Counted from the stretch's first letter, positions 1 through 9,568 are shown. The stretch: 64,000 bases of DNA from Proteobacteria bacterium UBA981 (GCA_002292285.1 DBBP01000004.1:65235-129234), one strand, 5' to 3'. Notes: generated from the sequence alone by a model not told the origin. Program-made: numbers and translations.

Positions 1-1311
1 GCGTAGCCACGCGAGGATAGTGACAAGCCAGCCGATCGCCAGGAATCCAGCCACGGCGCGGTCCCCAAGACTCGAACGCGCCCCAGCGCGTATCTCATCC
101 GAATTTGACGCGCTCGAGGACCCATCGCCGATCGGCGCAGGCAGCGGTGCATTGTTCTGACCCGCGAAAAACTCCATGCGTCGTGCAGGCAGCGTAGCGG
201 TTTCGAGTTCGTCGGTATCGGTGTTCCACCACGGTATCGACAGCGGAGCGAATTCGGTACTCCCGGGCGTGCCGGCGATGAGGGCAAATTTTTGTTGCAC
301 CACGGTGGTAAAACCGGACGCCGTGTCTTTATCGTTGCTTTGCACCTGATCGGGGTAAATTTTGCTGCCGGCGGGCGCGTCCAGTTTGAGTTCGGGTAAA
401 TGTCTGGCAATCAAGCCGTCAGCCCATAAGAAAATTGTCCTCGACAGGGGGGAGCCGACTTCCGCCGTCGTCGCGTCGGGTACCCATTCCTCATGGAGAC
501 GAATCCGCTTGGCTGGTAGCCATGCAGCGCCGCTCGGAAAGTTGGCGGGAACAGGTCGGATATCAAGCTCCAGTGCTTCCGATTCCACTCTGCGGGTCTG
601 CAGAGCCTGCGAAAACGGGTCGAAATAAGAGCGCGTGCGGGTGATCACCTGAGTGGTCAGAACGAGTGGCCTGAGTGTCAGCGGTCCACTTCGTTGCGGA
701 AAAACCGCATAGCGACTTTCGAACGCTTCGTAGTTGGTCCCGTTAATGGTCTGGATGTATTGGCGCCCGTCATTGAGCGGCTTGATGATTGCCTCAGTAC
801 TGGCTTCAGGGGCCGAAAAGCGTGGGCTGCTGAGCTCAATACGGTGAAACAAACGGACCGTATAAATAACCTGCTGTTGGACATACGGTGAAGTGGTGTC
901 GACCTCGACTTCAACGATGATATCGGCACCGCTCGGGCTGTCGTTCTGGGCCACGGCAATAACCTCAATTTCGCGCGGTTCGCTTCTCTCACGGCCGAAA
1001 GAAATCGCGGGAATGATGTGTTTACCAGTTTCGCGCGCTATCGCACTGAGCGTCCAGGTCGTGCTTTGCTCGCGCCTGCCATTCACCCAGTTTAATGACG
1101 CTTGGCGATTGCGGCCGATGATCTCGAATAACCCGTCCAGTGCGGAAAAATCGGGCTCAGCGTCCACCGCACCGATGACCTTGTATGTCAGGCGACACGA
1201 TTCGTTCGCGGCAATGGGCGTCGGGGTCACGTCAAACTCCACTGCTGCTTGCAACGGTGCTGTGCTGCACAATGCGATCACGAGGACGATTAGAATACGT
1301 GCGGCTACCAT
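1..1311 (-). CDS. batD: BatD-like oxygen-tolerance/aerotolerance membrane protein, partial (C-terminus off the window)
   Basis: 437 codons are visible from the ATG at 1311; the reading frame stays open to the window edge, so the C-terminus is missing. The N-terminus has a signal peptide (hydrophobic run ending near LQAAVEF), followed by beta-rich extracytoplasmic sequence typical of BatD (GRNRQASLNWVNG, then repeated immunoglobulin-like strands). A membrane segment begins at the cut edge (AVAGFLAIGWLVTIL). The start overlaps the 3' end of the upstream VWA/TPR gene by 7 nt, so it is the last visible gene of the moxR-bat operon. BatD proteins are thought to act with BatA/B at the inner membrane in envelope stress or oxygen tolerance. 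The biochemical role is not settled. Confidence 0.85.
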   Translation of the reverse strand, partial: MVAARILIVLVIALCSTAPLQAAVEFDVTPTPIAANESCRLTYKVIGAVDAEPDFSALDGLFEIIGRNRQASLNWVNGRREQSTTWTLSAIARETGKHIIPAISFGRERSEPREIEVIAVAQNDSPSGADIIVEVEVDTTSPYVQQQVIYTVRLFHRIELSSPRFSAPEASTEAIIKPLNDGRQYIQTINGTNYEAFESRYAVFPQRSGPLTLRPLVLTTQVITRTRSYFDPFSQALQTRRVESEALELDIRPVPANFPSGAAWLPAKRIRLHEEWVPDATTAEVGSPLSRTIFLWADGLIARHLPELKLDAPAGSKIYPDQVQSNDKDTASGFTTVVQQKFALIAGTPGSTEFAPLSIPWWNTDTDELETATLPARRMEFFAGQNNAPLPAPIGDGSSSASNSDEIRAGARSSLGDRAVAGFLAIGWLVTILAWLR

Positions 1312-3116
1312 CGGTTTCCCTCGTAGGGTGCATTGCCATAGTGCTTTTTGTATTGGTACTGAAACTTTCGCCGCAGCAGTCCTGAAGGATCGTCTGGGAT
1401 CTGGCGCAACCATTGTTCCGTGGCCTGAGCGCGTTCGGCTTCGGATTCGCTCAAAGTCTGCAGGGTTTGTTCATCCTTGCTCGATTTCTGATCGTCCTCG
1501 CCATCGAGCGCATCAGCCTGCGCCTGATCGGCGTCTGAATCGCTAGACTGCTCGTCGCTACCCCCATCAGCTTGTTGCTCATTTTGCTGTTCAGATTGGC
1601 CAGAGGAGCTGCCATCAGACGCTTGCTGGTCGGACTGCTGGCCCTGCTGTCCACCGCTGCTCTGACCAGCGTCGCTGCTATTTTCCTCAGATGCGTCCTG
1701 CTCGTCGTCAGACTGCTCGTCGCCTGATTGATCCTGCTCGGATTCAGTCGGCGCCTGCTCCTTGAGCAATTGCTCAAGGAGTTGTTTGTTAAACATTGCG
1801 TCAGCATGTTCCGGCGCGCCGTCCAGCGCATCGTCGTAGGCACGTATAGCCTCTTCGTAGCGGCCTGCGCGCGCTAGCGCATTGCCACGATTGTAGTGCT
1901 CACGTGGCGCGTTTGCGGCGGCGAATCTTTCTATTGCTGCCTCAAAATCGCCCGCCTTGTAACTTGCCGCACCGCGCCAATCCTGGTCGCGAAACTTTTC
2001 CGCAGCGCTCTCGAAATCGCCCCCTGCGAACGCCTTGGCCGCAGCCTGGTCGTCAGTTTCCCACCACGCTGCCGAAGCCGGCTCAGAATGGAATGGCAGA
2101 ACAAATAGCAGCAGCGACATAAGCAAGCCACGACGAAATCCACACGCAGCCAACGGTAATAGCGCGAGTAATAACCAGGGGCCAAACTCTCGCCACTGGT
2201 TAGACGCTAAATCATCCAGTTGATGTCCCCGGTCTGCGAGCTGCCCAGCCAGATGCTGTTCCAGTCGGCGAATTTCACTGTCGTCGGTCGTCAAGCCCAG
2301 GTAGAGACCGCCGCCACTCGCCGCCAATGCCGACAATTGATCCACCGCAAGCGAACTGAGGATGATCTCACCGTCCGGGTACTTCGCGAAGCCGCCACTG
2401 CGGTCTGGGATCGGCGCGCCTTGCGTCGTGCCGATACCCATGACGCTGAGCGAATAGTCCGCGTCCGCAAGCATAGCGCGCACGCGCGTGAGCGCTTGCT
2501 CGTCCGCTCCGTCGGTTATGAGGAGTATATGTCCAGCCACGACGCCGGCCTGGGTCAGCAGGTTTGCACTCAACTCCAGAGCTGTTGCTGGTTCGCTGCC
2601 CTGGCTTGGCATAATGGATGTATCGAGGCCCTGTAAGTGGCCTAACAGGGTGGTCGTGTCGTCGGTCAGCGGCGTAACCACGAATCCTTGCGCAGCGAAT
2701 ACCACCAGCGCGTTTTGACCGCTTTTGCGTAATTTAAGGAGATCCGCAATCTTGAATTTCGCCATCTCAAGACGGGTCGGCTGTATATCTGCGGCGTTCA
2801 TGGAGGCAGAGAGATCGAGCACGATGACGAGTGCTGATTCATTGCGGAAGACTGGTACCGGAATGCGCTGCCATGTCGGGCCGGCGACGGCAACCAGTGC
2901 CAGCATCGTCGCTAGCCCAAGTAGTCCTATTCGCGTGCGCTGACCGGCGCCAGGTGCTTCGTCAACAACGTAGGGCAGCAAGCCGGGGTCAACCCACTCT
3001 TTCCAGACGCCGCCGCGTGCAAGGCTGCGCTGATACCACCAAGCTAATAGCCAGAAAACGGGTATGGCAAGCAACCACCAGGGCCTGAGAAAGTGGAATG
3101 CCTCGCTCACCATCAT
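1305..3116 (-). CDS. BatB/BatC fusion: membrane VWA protein with C-terminal TPR and acidic low-complexity tail
   Basis: 603 aa. Two N-terminal membrane segments flank a von Willebrand A domain with an intact MIDAS start (VIVLDLSASMNAAD), followed by another membrane segment (WLLLALLPLAACGF). Next come TPR-like repeats (EHYNRGNALARAGRYEEAIRAYDDAL) and a long tail rich in Gln, Ser, Asp and Glu. In many genomes batB and batC are separate; here one protein carries both parts. The start was set at the ATG whose ATGA overlaps the upstream batA stop (3113-3116); longer upstream starts would run into batA. The VWA domain probably binds a partner through a divalent metal, and the TPR part faces the periplasm. 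The metal-binding role is family knowledge; the partner is unknown. Confidence 0.88.
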   Translation of the reverse strand: MMVSEAFHFLRPWWLLAIPVFWLLAWWYQRSLARGGVWKEWVDPGLLPYVVDEAPGAGQRTRIGLLGLATMLALVAVAGPTWQRIPVPVFRNESALVIVLDLSASMNAADIQPTRLEMAKFKIADLLKLRKSGQNALVVFAAQGFVVTPLTDDTTTLLGHLQGLDTSIMPSQGSEPATALELSANLLTQAGVVAGHILLITDGADEQALTRVRAMLADADYSLSVMGIGTTQGAPIPDRSGGFAKYPDGEIILSSLAVDQLSALAASGGGLYLGLTTDDSEIRRLEQHLAGQLADRGHQLDDLASNQWREFGPWLLLALLPLAACGFRRGLLMSLLLFVLPFHSEPASAAWWETDDQAAAKAFAGGDFESAAEKFRDQDWRGAASYKAGDFEAAIERFAAANAPREHYNRGNALARAGRYEEAIRAYDDALDGAPEHADAMFNKQLLEQLLKEQAPTESEQDQSGDEQSDDEQDASEENSSDAGQSSGGQQGQQSDQQASDGSSSGQSEQQNEQQADGGSDEQSSDSDADQAQADALDGEDDQKSSKDEQTLQTLSESEAERAQATEQWLRQIPDDPSGLLRRKFQYQYKKHYGNAPYEGNRW

Positions 3117-4105
3117 CGCTGCGTGCGCATAAACGTCGCGGAAAGTAGCAAAGAGCCGAAAAGCATCAGTGCCCCGGCGGCCGGCCAATGAAACAGGGCC
3201 CGCCGCGGTCGGAAATGTTCACCGCTGTGCTCGGTCGGCTCGAGCTTATCGAGCTCGTGATAAATCTGTTCGAACTCCGCTGTGTCGCGCGCCCGGAAAT
3301 ACCGGCCGCCAGTTTTCTCAGCGATGGCTTTGAGCGTCGTTTCGTCGAGATCCTGCGACGGATTTATGCGCACCGTCCCGAAGAATCCTCGTTGAATCGC
3401 CTCGTCGGCGCCTATCCCGATCGTATGCACGGTCAGACCGGCTTCGGCAGCAAGGTCCGCCGCGCGCAACGGTTCAATTTCACCCGCGGTGTTGCGCCCA
3501 TCAGTCATAAGAATGAGCACCTTGTGCGGCGTCTCCTCTTCACGCAGGCGTTTGACCGCAAGGCCGAGCGCATCGCCGATCGCCGTCTGGCGCCCGGCTA
3601 TTCCGATCACAGCTTCATCGAGCAGTTGGCGCACCGTGTCTCGATCAAACGTAAGCGGCACGTGGAGGTAAGCCTGCTGGCCGAATAAGATTAGCCCCAG
3701 ACGGTCGCCGACCCGACGTTCGATGAAATCCCGTGCGACCAGCTTCGTCGCCTCGAGTCGATCGACGGGGCGACTGTTCACGACGAAGTCAGTTTCGCGC
3801 ATGCTTTCTGACAGATCGACTGCCAACATCAAATCACGGCCATTAACAGGGACTTCGATCGCGTCCCCCAACCACTGTGGTCGCGCGGTGCCAGTGACCA
3901 GCAACAGCCATGCGATGGCGTACAGCAGGACATGGCTGGTCCGACCTGGCAGCGCCGCACTGACCCCTGATAGCACCTGAAACTGCTGCAAGCTCGGAAC
4001 GTTCAGAACGCCGCCATCGGTCGCGGGAACGGGCCGCAGTAGCCAGCGCAGCAACCACGGCAAAGGTAACGCGATAAAGACCCACGGCCATTCGAAATTA
4101 AGCAT
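3113..4105 (-). CDS. batA: BatA-like membrane protein with VWA domain
   Basis: 330 aa. It starts MLNFEWPW followed by a membrane segment (VFIALPLPWLLRWLL), a second segment (LLYAIAWLLLVTGTA), then a VWA domain with the DxSxS MIDAS motif (AVDLSESMRETD) and the conserved ILMTDGRNTAG strand. A C-terminal membrane anchor (WPAAGALMLFGSLLLSATF) follows. Start 4105 was chosen because the protein begins directly at the first membrane segment, as in BatA; longer starts extend into the preceding gene. It overlaps the DUF4381 gene by 8 nt upstream and the BatB/C gene by 4 nt downstream, so translation of the three is coupled. Confidence 0.9.
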   Translation of the reverse strand: MLNFEWPWVFIALPLPWLLRWLLRPVPATDGGVLNVPSLQQFQVLSGVSAALPGRTSHVLLYAIAWLLLVTGTARPQWLGDAIEVPVNGRDLMLAVDLSESMRETDFVVNSRPVDRLEATKLVARDFIERRVGDRLGLILFGQQAYLHVPLTFDRDTVRQLLDEAVIGIAGRQTAIGDALGLAVKRLREEETPHKVLILMTDGRNTAGEIEPLRAADLAAEAGLTVHTIGIGADEAIQRGFFGTVRINPSQDLDETTLKAIAEKTGGRYFRARDTAEFEQIYHELDKLEPTEHSGEHFRPRRALFHWPAAGALMLFGSLLLSATFMRTQR

Positions 4106-4607
4106 GGGTACCCCGTGTACGACGGCCTCTGGCGGTTCCTGCGAGCCAGCCGCGCAAGCACTCCACAGCGAGCGCGAAAGTCTCAGGGGCGATTTCAGCT
4201 GCATCTTTTTGCGAGTAGGGTGCTTTCAGTAGAACCTTCGCGACGTCGTCGGTCAGCCTCGGGCTGGCCAGTCCGTCCATAGAGTCCAACCAGGTCTGTC
4301 CGGTTTGAGCCGCCAACGAATCATCCAGCGCGATTGAGACTCTGCGCGCCAGCATCGACAGTCCGCGCGCGTACGCATGCGGATCGCTGCTGTGAAGGTA
4401 ATTTTCTTCGAGCCGGTTCAGTTCCATTAATGCAGCACGCTGCAGGCGCCGCCGATGACGATGCCATAAAGCGAACGCGAGTCCAGCGGACGCTAGGACT
4501 AGCAGCCCGAGAACGATGGACCAGCCAGGAGCGGGTGGCCACCATCCGATTGGATCCGGCAAATGAATATCGCGCAGCGGGATACTGCTCGGGTCGTCGG
4601 CGTTCAT
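4098..4607 (-). CDS. DUF4381 family membrane protein of the moxR-bat operon
   Basis: 169 aa. A short N-terminal stretch with the family hallmark LRDIHLPDPIGWWPPAPGW leads into one membrane helix (SIVLGLLVLASAGLAFALW), then a charged cytoplasmic helical region. This is the usual DUF4381 layout, and such genes sit between the DUF58 and batA genes in gammaproteobacterial moxR-bat clusters, as here. The start codon overlaps the stop of the DUF58 gene (ATGA, 4604-4607). No enzymatic motif is visible; a structural or assembly role in the Bat complex is inferred from position only. Confidence 0.85.
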   Translation of the reverse strand: MNADDPSSIPLRDIHLPDPIGWWPPAPGWSIVLGLLVLASAGLAFALWHRHRRRLQRAALMELNRLEENYLHSSDPHAYARGLSMLARRVSIALDDSLAAQTGQTWLDSMDGLASPRLTDDVAKVLLKAPYSQKDAAEIAPETFALAVECLRGWLAGTARGRRTRGTHA

Positions 4608-5560
4608 CGGCTAAATAATCGTATCAGCGCAGCGAGCGGATCGCTGGTGTTGTCCACCGCGGCAAACAACATGCGCTGCTCCCGGCACAGTTGCCGCAGC
4701 TCTTCGTGCCGCTCATCGAATTGCTGCGCATAGCGTTGTCGTTGCTGTGCAGAGACGCTGGACAGGCGTAGCAGCGACCGGCTATCGCGCAACGCCGCCG
4801 ACTCTGTGATCTCGGGGAAATTGGCCTCAAAGGCATCGTAAACAGCAAGCAATGCAACGTCGGTATGCGTCGCGAGACGCGCGATCTCGCTCGCAGCCGC
4901 AGCGTCATATGTTTGAAAATCACTGACAATAAAAATCAAACTGCCGGGTTTAGCAAGCCGTCGCAGTCGGATGGCGGTCTCGGTCAACACCTGCTCGGTG
5001 TTGTGTGTGATCGGCGCCTGACGACAACGCACGGCGTCATCGGCCATGTGCTTTAACAGCCGCATCACAGCCGCCTTGCCCCGCCGTGGCGGCAGCTCGT
5101 GGTGCTCCTGTCCCGAGAACATGAGGCCGCCAATACGATCGCCATTTTGCTGTGCCCGCCAGGCCAACAGACTTGCCAGCCGAGCGGCCTGAACGGCCTT
5201 GAACACACCCTGGGTCGCAAAAAACATACTGCGGCTGTAATCGAGAGCGACAAATATCGGACGTTCGCGTTCCTCGCGAAAAAGTTTCGTGTGCGCTTTG
5301 CCGGTCCGCGCCGTCACGCGCCAGTCAAGGTGACGAATGTCGTCGCCAGGCTGGTAGGGCCGAGACTCGTCGTATTCCATGCCGCGTCCGCGAACCCGTG
5401 ACATGTACTGGCCGTGTTGACGTGAGCGCAGACTGCGGGCCCAGGGTGGTAATGCGGTCGCGGCCGCAGCCAGAGACATGAGTTCGCGCAGTTGTGGTTC
5501 TACCCGTGCCAGGCCGGCGGCGGATGGTTCTGCCCGACTAGGCGACGCGGCTAAACGCAC
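4604..5560 (-). CDS. DUF58 domain protein (MoxR-associated, VWA-like fold)
   Basis: 318 aa from a GTG start 8 nt after the moxR stop. It contains the DUF58 signature (SRVRGRGMEYDESRPYQPGD then DIRHLDWRVTART) and a metal-site-like DYSRSM motif in the following strand (FVALDYSRSMFF). There is no clear signal peptide or membrane helix, so it is probably cytoplasmic. DUF58 proteins are encoded next to MoxR ATPases and probably link the ATPase to the membrane VWA proteins downstream. An internal ATG (MSLAAAATAL) is possible but would leave part of the conserved N-terminal helix untranslated. Confidence 0.9.
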   Translation of the reverse strand: MRLAASPSRAEPSAAGLARVEPQLRELMSLAAAATALPPWARSLRSRQHGQYMSRVRGRGMEYDESRPYQPGDDIRHLDWRVTARTGKAHTKLFREERERPIFVALDYSRSMFFATQGVFKAVQAARLASLLAWRAQQNGDRIGGLMFSGQEHHELPPRRGKAAVMRLLKHMADDAVRCRQAPITHNTEQVLTETAIRLRRLAKPGSLIFIVSDFQTYDAAAASEIARLATHTDVALLAVYDAFEANFPEITESAALRDSRSLLRLSSVSAQQRQRYAQQFDERHEELRQLCREQRMLFAAVDNTSDPLAALIRLFSR

Positions 5561-5568
5561 GGCGGCGC

Positions 5569-6579
5569 TCAGGGTACAGCGATGCGGCTGATGAGCTCGT
5601 CGACGAATCGATCCGGCGTAATACCATCGGCAGCGGCTTCGTAATTCAAGATTATGCGATGACGAAGAACATCGTTGGCGACGTCCTGAACGTCAGCAGG
5701 GCTGACGTAATCCTCGCCTCGCAACCACGCGTGCGCCCGTGCGGTGCGATCCAAAGCGAGCGTTGCGCGCGGGCTACCACCGTATGCCAGCCAGCTCGCG
5801 AGATCCGCATCGTAGGCCGCAGGGGTACGGGTTGCGAAGACAATTTCCAGCAAATACTGCTCGACTTCTTCACTCATATACATATCGAGAATTTCGCGTC
5901 TGGCGCTAAATATCTGCTGCTGGTCGAGAACCGGTGAGACACTTTTTGCAGCCGCTGAGGACGTACGCGCTTCGTCACGAGCGAGGTGAAGGATGCGCGT
6001 TTCAGCTTCGCGATCCGGATAGCCAATGTTGATATGCAGGACGAATCGATCGAGTTGCGCTTCGGGCAGCGGGTAGGTCCCTTCCTGCTCAAGGGGATTC
6101 TGGGTCGCCATGACCAAAAACAGTTCCGGCAGCGGATAAGATTCGCGTCCGATCGTGATTTGGCGCTCCGCCATGGCTTCAAGCAGGGCGGATTGGACCT
6201 TGGCCGGCGCCCGGTTCACCTCGTCGGCCAGAACCAGATTGTTAAACAGTGGACCTTGCTGGAAAACGAATGAACCATCCTGGGGTCGGTAGATCTCCGT
6301 TCCAGTCAAATCTGCCGGCAACAAGTCAGGGGTGAACTGAATGCGATGGAATTGTCCCTCAATCCCTTCCGACAGCACTTTGATCGCGCGCGTCTTGGCG
6401 AGCCCAGGCGCGCCTTCCACAAGCAGGTGGCCGTCTGCGAGCAGCGCGACCAGCATGCGTTCGACAAGGTGTTCCTGGCCAATAATGCGTTGCGCGACGA
6501 AGTCGCGGAGGGTGAAAATCGATTCACGGGCTGACGTTGCGGTATCCAAAGCTCTGCTCACTAATTCGGTGATGCCCAT
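5569..6579 (-). CDS. moxR: MoxR-family AAA+ ATPase
   Basis: 336 aa. It shows the MoxR hallmarks: Walker A (VEGAPGLAKT), Walker B (NLVLADEVNRAP), sensor 1 (VMATQNPLEQEGTYPLPEAQ) and an arginine finger region (LDRF), followed by the C-terminal lid (YGGSPRATLALDRTARAHA). MoxR proteins act as chaperone-like ATPases, usually paired with VWA proteins such as those encoded downstream. It is the first gene of the operon; the next gene follows after 8 nt. The ATG at 6579 has no strong Shine-Dalgarno. Confidence 0.95.
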   Translation of the reverse strand: MGITELVSRALDTATSARESIFTLRDFVAQRIIGQEHLVERMLVALLADGHLLVEGAPGLAKTRAIKVLSEGIEGQFHRIQFTPDLLPADLTGTEIYRPQDGSFVFQQGPLFNNLVLADEVNRAPAKVQSALLEAMAERQITIGRESYPLPELFLVMATQNPLEQEGTYPLPEAQLDRFVLHINIGYPDREAETRILHLARDEARTSSAAAKSVSPVLDQQQIFSARREILDMYMSEEVEQYLLEIVFATRTPAAYDADLASWLAYGGSPRATLALDRTARAHAWLRGEDYVSPADVQDVANDVLRHRIILNYEAAADGITPDRFVDELISRIAVP

Positions 6580-7507
6580 ACGTTGCCGTAAACGGTAGGG
6601 GACAGTCGAACAATTCTAATGAGTTGCAAGACTAAGTTGAAGCTTAAGAGTTCCCGCGGCGGCGAAATCCACTGACGTGTAGCGCGGGTGTCGCGCTGTT
6701 ATGGTCGGGTCCTGTTGTGTTGCGTGTGCGCATCCCAGGCGCACAATCTGGGTAGCACGGTCTTGGCATCCGGTACAACGTAGGGAGCAGTTCGGCAGCG
6801 CTTTGACCGCGACTTATCATTGGACCCGTCGATCGACCGCCGGCACGTCTTCTAATGTCCCCCGGACGGCAGGAGGTTGCCGCACAGACCGGGGGTGGAC
6901 CCGATTGCCCAATCACGCCACGTTATTCCTTGCACGGATGCTGCAATTTATTAACACACGAGGATGGAGTCAGTCGCGGGAAGCCGTCAACGCGGCCGGG
7001 CGCCAGGCTAGTCCGCTGTGGGGCTGAAAAATAAGCGTCCCTGGGGTTCCGATATGACGTACCGGTAGTCGCCAATGGCGACGCATTCTGACCGGCCCGG
7101 ATATTCTTTTACATGCCTGAACCAAAGGCCTGGGCAATTGATATGGATGGTGAGACTTGCGAGCGCATCTAGACCCGGACGCCTTGTCGGTCGCCGGCAG
7201 GCGTCGAAGTTTGCGTCTCTGCTCAGGGACGGGTGTAGGCCTCGACGTAGGCGTTGCGATTGAAGTGCCGTGTTGCATTGACTCAGCGACTCCGATCGCA
7301 ACGAAACTGTCTGTGGAGTTTTAGAGACGATCTGGTGAAAAGGATAAATCAGATAGTGCTATTGAGCATGAAATTAAGCCCATTAACCCTTGTTTTTTTT
7401 ACTGTTTGTTGGTATATCTGGGCTCATAAATAGTGCATTGCGAGCGATCAGGGTGCCGTGGTATTCGAATCGCCGGTCAAATTTGCCAAGGACTTGAGCC
7501 CAAATCT
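6580..7507. other. gene-free stretch between moxR and the manC-type gene
   Basis: About 0.93 kb separating divergent genes. Besides the moxR promoter candidate there is an eight-T run near 7391 and a minus-strand open stretch at 7008-7301. The end of that stretch (LTIHINCPGLWFRHVKEY, then a further 30 or so residues) looks more protein-like than random. It has no Shine-Dalgarno and no recognised domain, so it may be a remnant of a lost gene. Its size and the damaged genes downstream fit a region that has lost genes. Confidence 0.4.
6613..6641 (-). promoter_or_regulatory. possible sigma70 promoter of the moxR-bat operon
   Basis: Read on the minus strand: a TTCAAC-like -35 (6636-6641), a 17-nt spacer and TAGAAT (6613-6618, five of six to TATAAT), 34 nt upstream of the moxR start. 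The -10 is good and the -35 weak, so this is a tentative call. Confidence 0.3.
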
Positions 7508-8959
7508 ATGTCCGCTTCTAAGTTAGTTTTGCCCGTAATCCTCGCTGGCGGCGGTGGAACGCGCCTATGGCCGCTATCACGCGGCTATTACCCCAAACAG
7601 TTCCTTGCGGTGGGCGGTGAGCTATCCTTACTGCAACAAACCCTGGCGAGGCTGGTGACAACCGAAGACACGGCTGTGGACGGTGCCATGGTGGTCTGCA
7701 ACGAGGAGCACAGATTCCTGGTTGCCGAACAAATTCGGCAATCAGGTCAAACAGTTAACGATCTAATCCTCGAACCGACAGGACGCAACACTGCGCCAGC
7801 GCTAACTGCGGCCGCGCTCCGTGCGATGCGTCATGGCGAAGACCCCATCATGGTAATGATGCCCGCTGATCACCTCATTGCCGATCAGGCGGCGTTCGAT
7901 GCCGCCATAAATGCTGCAGTTGCTGAAGCTGATGCCGGACAGGTCGTGACTTTGGGGGTCGTACCAATGCGCGCAGAGGTTGGTTATGGCTACATAGAGA
8001 CTGGCGAGCGTCGCGGCGAGGAACATCCGGCGCGGCATCAACTGCAAACGTTCCGCGAAAAACCGGACATAAAGACGGCAGAGACGTACATTGCGAGCGA
8101 AAATTTCTTGTGGAATTCCGGCGTTTATATTTTGCGAGCATCGGTCTGGCTGGAATTGATTGAGCGGCATCAGCCGGACATTGCTGCCGCTGCGGCGCAA
8201 TCGGTCGAGGCTGGGGTCGGAGACGGCGATTTCTTTCGCCTCGACAAAGAGGCCTTTAGCCGCTGTCCCAGCGATTCGATCGATTACGCGGTCATGGAAC
8301 CTTTGTCGGCCGGCGGGGCCGGTGCTGTCGTGGTGTCCCTGGACGCCGGCTGGTCAGATATCGGGTCTTGGTCGAGTTTGTGGGAGGTCTCGGACAAAGA
8401 CGCTCAGGACAACGTCACGCGCGGCGATGTCTATGCCCACGATTCAACTGGAAATATTGTTTTCGCCGAGCACAGATTGGTGGCTACTCTCGGGTGTGAG
8501 AATCTCGCCATCATAGAAACTGCCGACTCGGTGATGGTCGCTGACAAAAGCAAAACCGAAAACGTCAAGGCGATTGTCGAATGGTTAGCGGAACAGAATC
8601 GTGATGAACGTCTGACCCACCGGCGGGTTTACCGACCTTGGGGAAGCTACGAAAGTATTGATTCCGGGGTGCGATTCCAGGTCAAACACATCACGGTCAA
8701 TGCTGCTGCCGCCTTGTCGTTGCAGATGCACCACCACCGGGCAGAACACTGGATTGTGGCGTCTGGGACGGCGCGTGTGACGCGTGGTGAAGAAACGTTC
8801 TTGTTGACTGAAAACGAGTCAACTTACATCCCGATTGGCACCGTACATCGCCTTGAGAACCCGGGCACGCTACCGCTCGAGCTTATCGAAGTTCAGTCGG
8901 GGAGCTACCTGGGCGAGGACGACATCGTGCGCTTTGAAGATCGCTATAAGCGAGTTTGA
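7508..8959 (+). CDS. manC: mannose-1-phosphate guanylyltransferase / mannose-6-phosphate isomerase (bifunctional, type II)
   Basis: 483 aa. The N-terminal nucleotidyltransferase domain has the GDP-mannose pyrophosphorylase signature (ILAGGGGTRLWPLSR, then YPKQF) and the sugar-binding EKP motif (TFREKPD). The C-terminal cupin isomerase domain carries YRPWGSYE and a metal-binding histidine cluster (LQMHHHRAEHW). It makes GDP-mannose from mannose-6-phosphate/mannose-1-phosphate for surface polysaccharide. The start is the ATG at 7508, just ahead of the catalytic N-terminal strand. It lies 33 nt upstream of a damaged polysaccharide-export gene, which supports an exopolysaccharide role; its own frame is intact. 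Confidence 0.93.
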   Translation: MSASKLVLPVILAGGGGTRLWPLSRGYYPKQFLAVGGELSLLQQTLARLVTTEDTAVDGAMVVCNEEHRFLVAEQIRQSGQTVNDLILEPTGRNTAPALTAAALRAMRHGEDPIMVMMPADHLIADQAAFDAAINAAVAEADAGQVVTLGVVPMRAEVGYGYIETGERRGEEHPARHQLQTFREKPDIKTAETYIASENFLWNSGVYILRASVWLELIERHQPDIAAAAAQSVEAGVGDGDFFRLDKEAFSRCPSDSIDYAVMEPLSAGGAGAVVVSLDAGWSDIGSWSSLWEVSDKDAQDNVTRGDVYAHDSTGNIVFAEHRLVATLGCENLAIIETADSVMVADKSKTENVKAIVEWLAEQNRDERLTHRRVYRPWGSYESIDSGVRFQVKHITVNAAAALSLQMHHHRAEHWIVASGTARVTRGEETFLLTENESTYIPIGTVHRLENPGTLPLELIEVQSGSYLGEDDIVRFEDRYKRV

Positions 8960-8992
8960 GCGCGAATTGCCTCTTATTGAAGTGGAAATGAC

Positions 8993-9568
8993 ATGATTGA
9001 TAAAACACTGTGGCATGGCTGTTTTCGCCTGCTCTTCGTAGTGATTCTGCTCTGCTCGGGCGCAACTGCCAATGCCGACCTCGGCGGCGGTTATCTGATA
9101 CAGCCCGGCGACATATTGCGTATCTCAGTATGGAAAGAACCGGATCTGCAACAGGATTTGCTGGTCCGTCCCGATGGCGGTGTTTCGTTTCCTTTGGCCG
9201 GCGACATTGTCGCAGCCGGCACCACCATTGGTGATGTGCAACAGCAGATCGTTCAGCGTATTGAACAATACATTCCCGAGCCTGTTATTACCGTGCAGGT
9301 CCTTAAAACCGATGGCCACACGATTTATGTCCTGGGCAAGGTCAACAGACCTGGCGCGTACGTCATGTCGCGACCACTGGACGTGATGCAGGCCCTTGCG
9401 CTGGCCGGTGGATTGGCCGTATTCGCCGTGGAAGACAAGATCTCAATATAGCGTGGCGGTAGTGCCGGGCAAACCGCACTGGCGTTTGACTACGAGCAAG
9501 TCCAGTACGGGCAACAGCTTGGCCAGAATGTACGGTTGCAGCCTGGCGATGTTGTCGTCGTGCCTTGA
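8993..9568 (+). pseudogene. Wza-like polysaccharide export outer-membrane protein, interrupted by an in-frame TAG
   Basis: The first 152 codons encode a signal peptide (cleavage likely after ANA), a poly_export domain (YLIQPGDILRISVWKEPDL) and the start of the SLBB domain (VLGKVNRPGAYVM). A TAG at 9449-9451 (codon 153) then stops the frame. The same frame continues for 38 codons with the expected SLBB end (RGGSAGQTALAFDY to LQPGDVVVVP) and a TGA at 9566-9568. One C-to-T change from CAG (Gln) would explain the stop. Read through, the protein would be about 191 aa, a normal length for small export proteins of exosortase-type loci. Truncation removes the end of the SLBB domain, so function is doubtful. 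Readthrough or assembly error cannot be excluded. Confidence 0.8.

Noticed and set aside
893..1546. Plus-strand open frame (217 codons) across the batD/batB junction
   Set aside because: It is antisense to two overlapping operon genes and ends in Arg/Pro/His-rich sequence.
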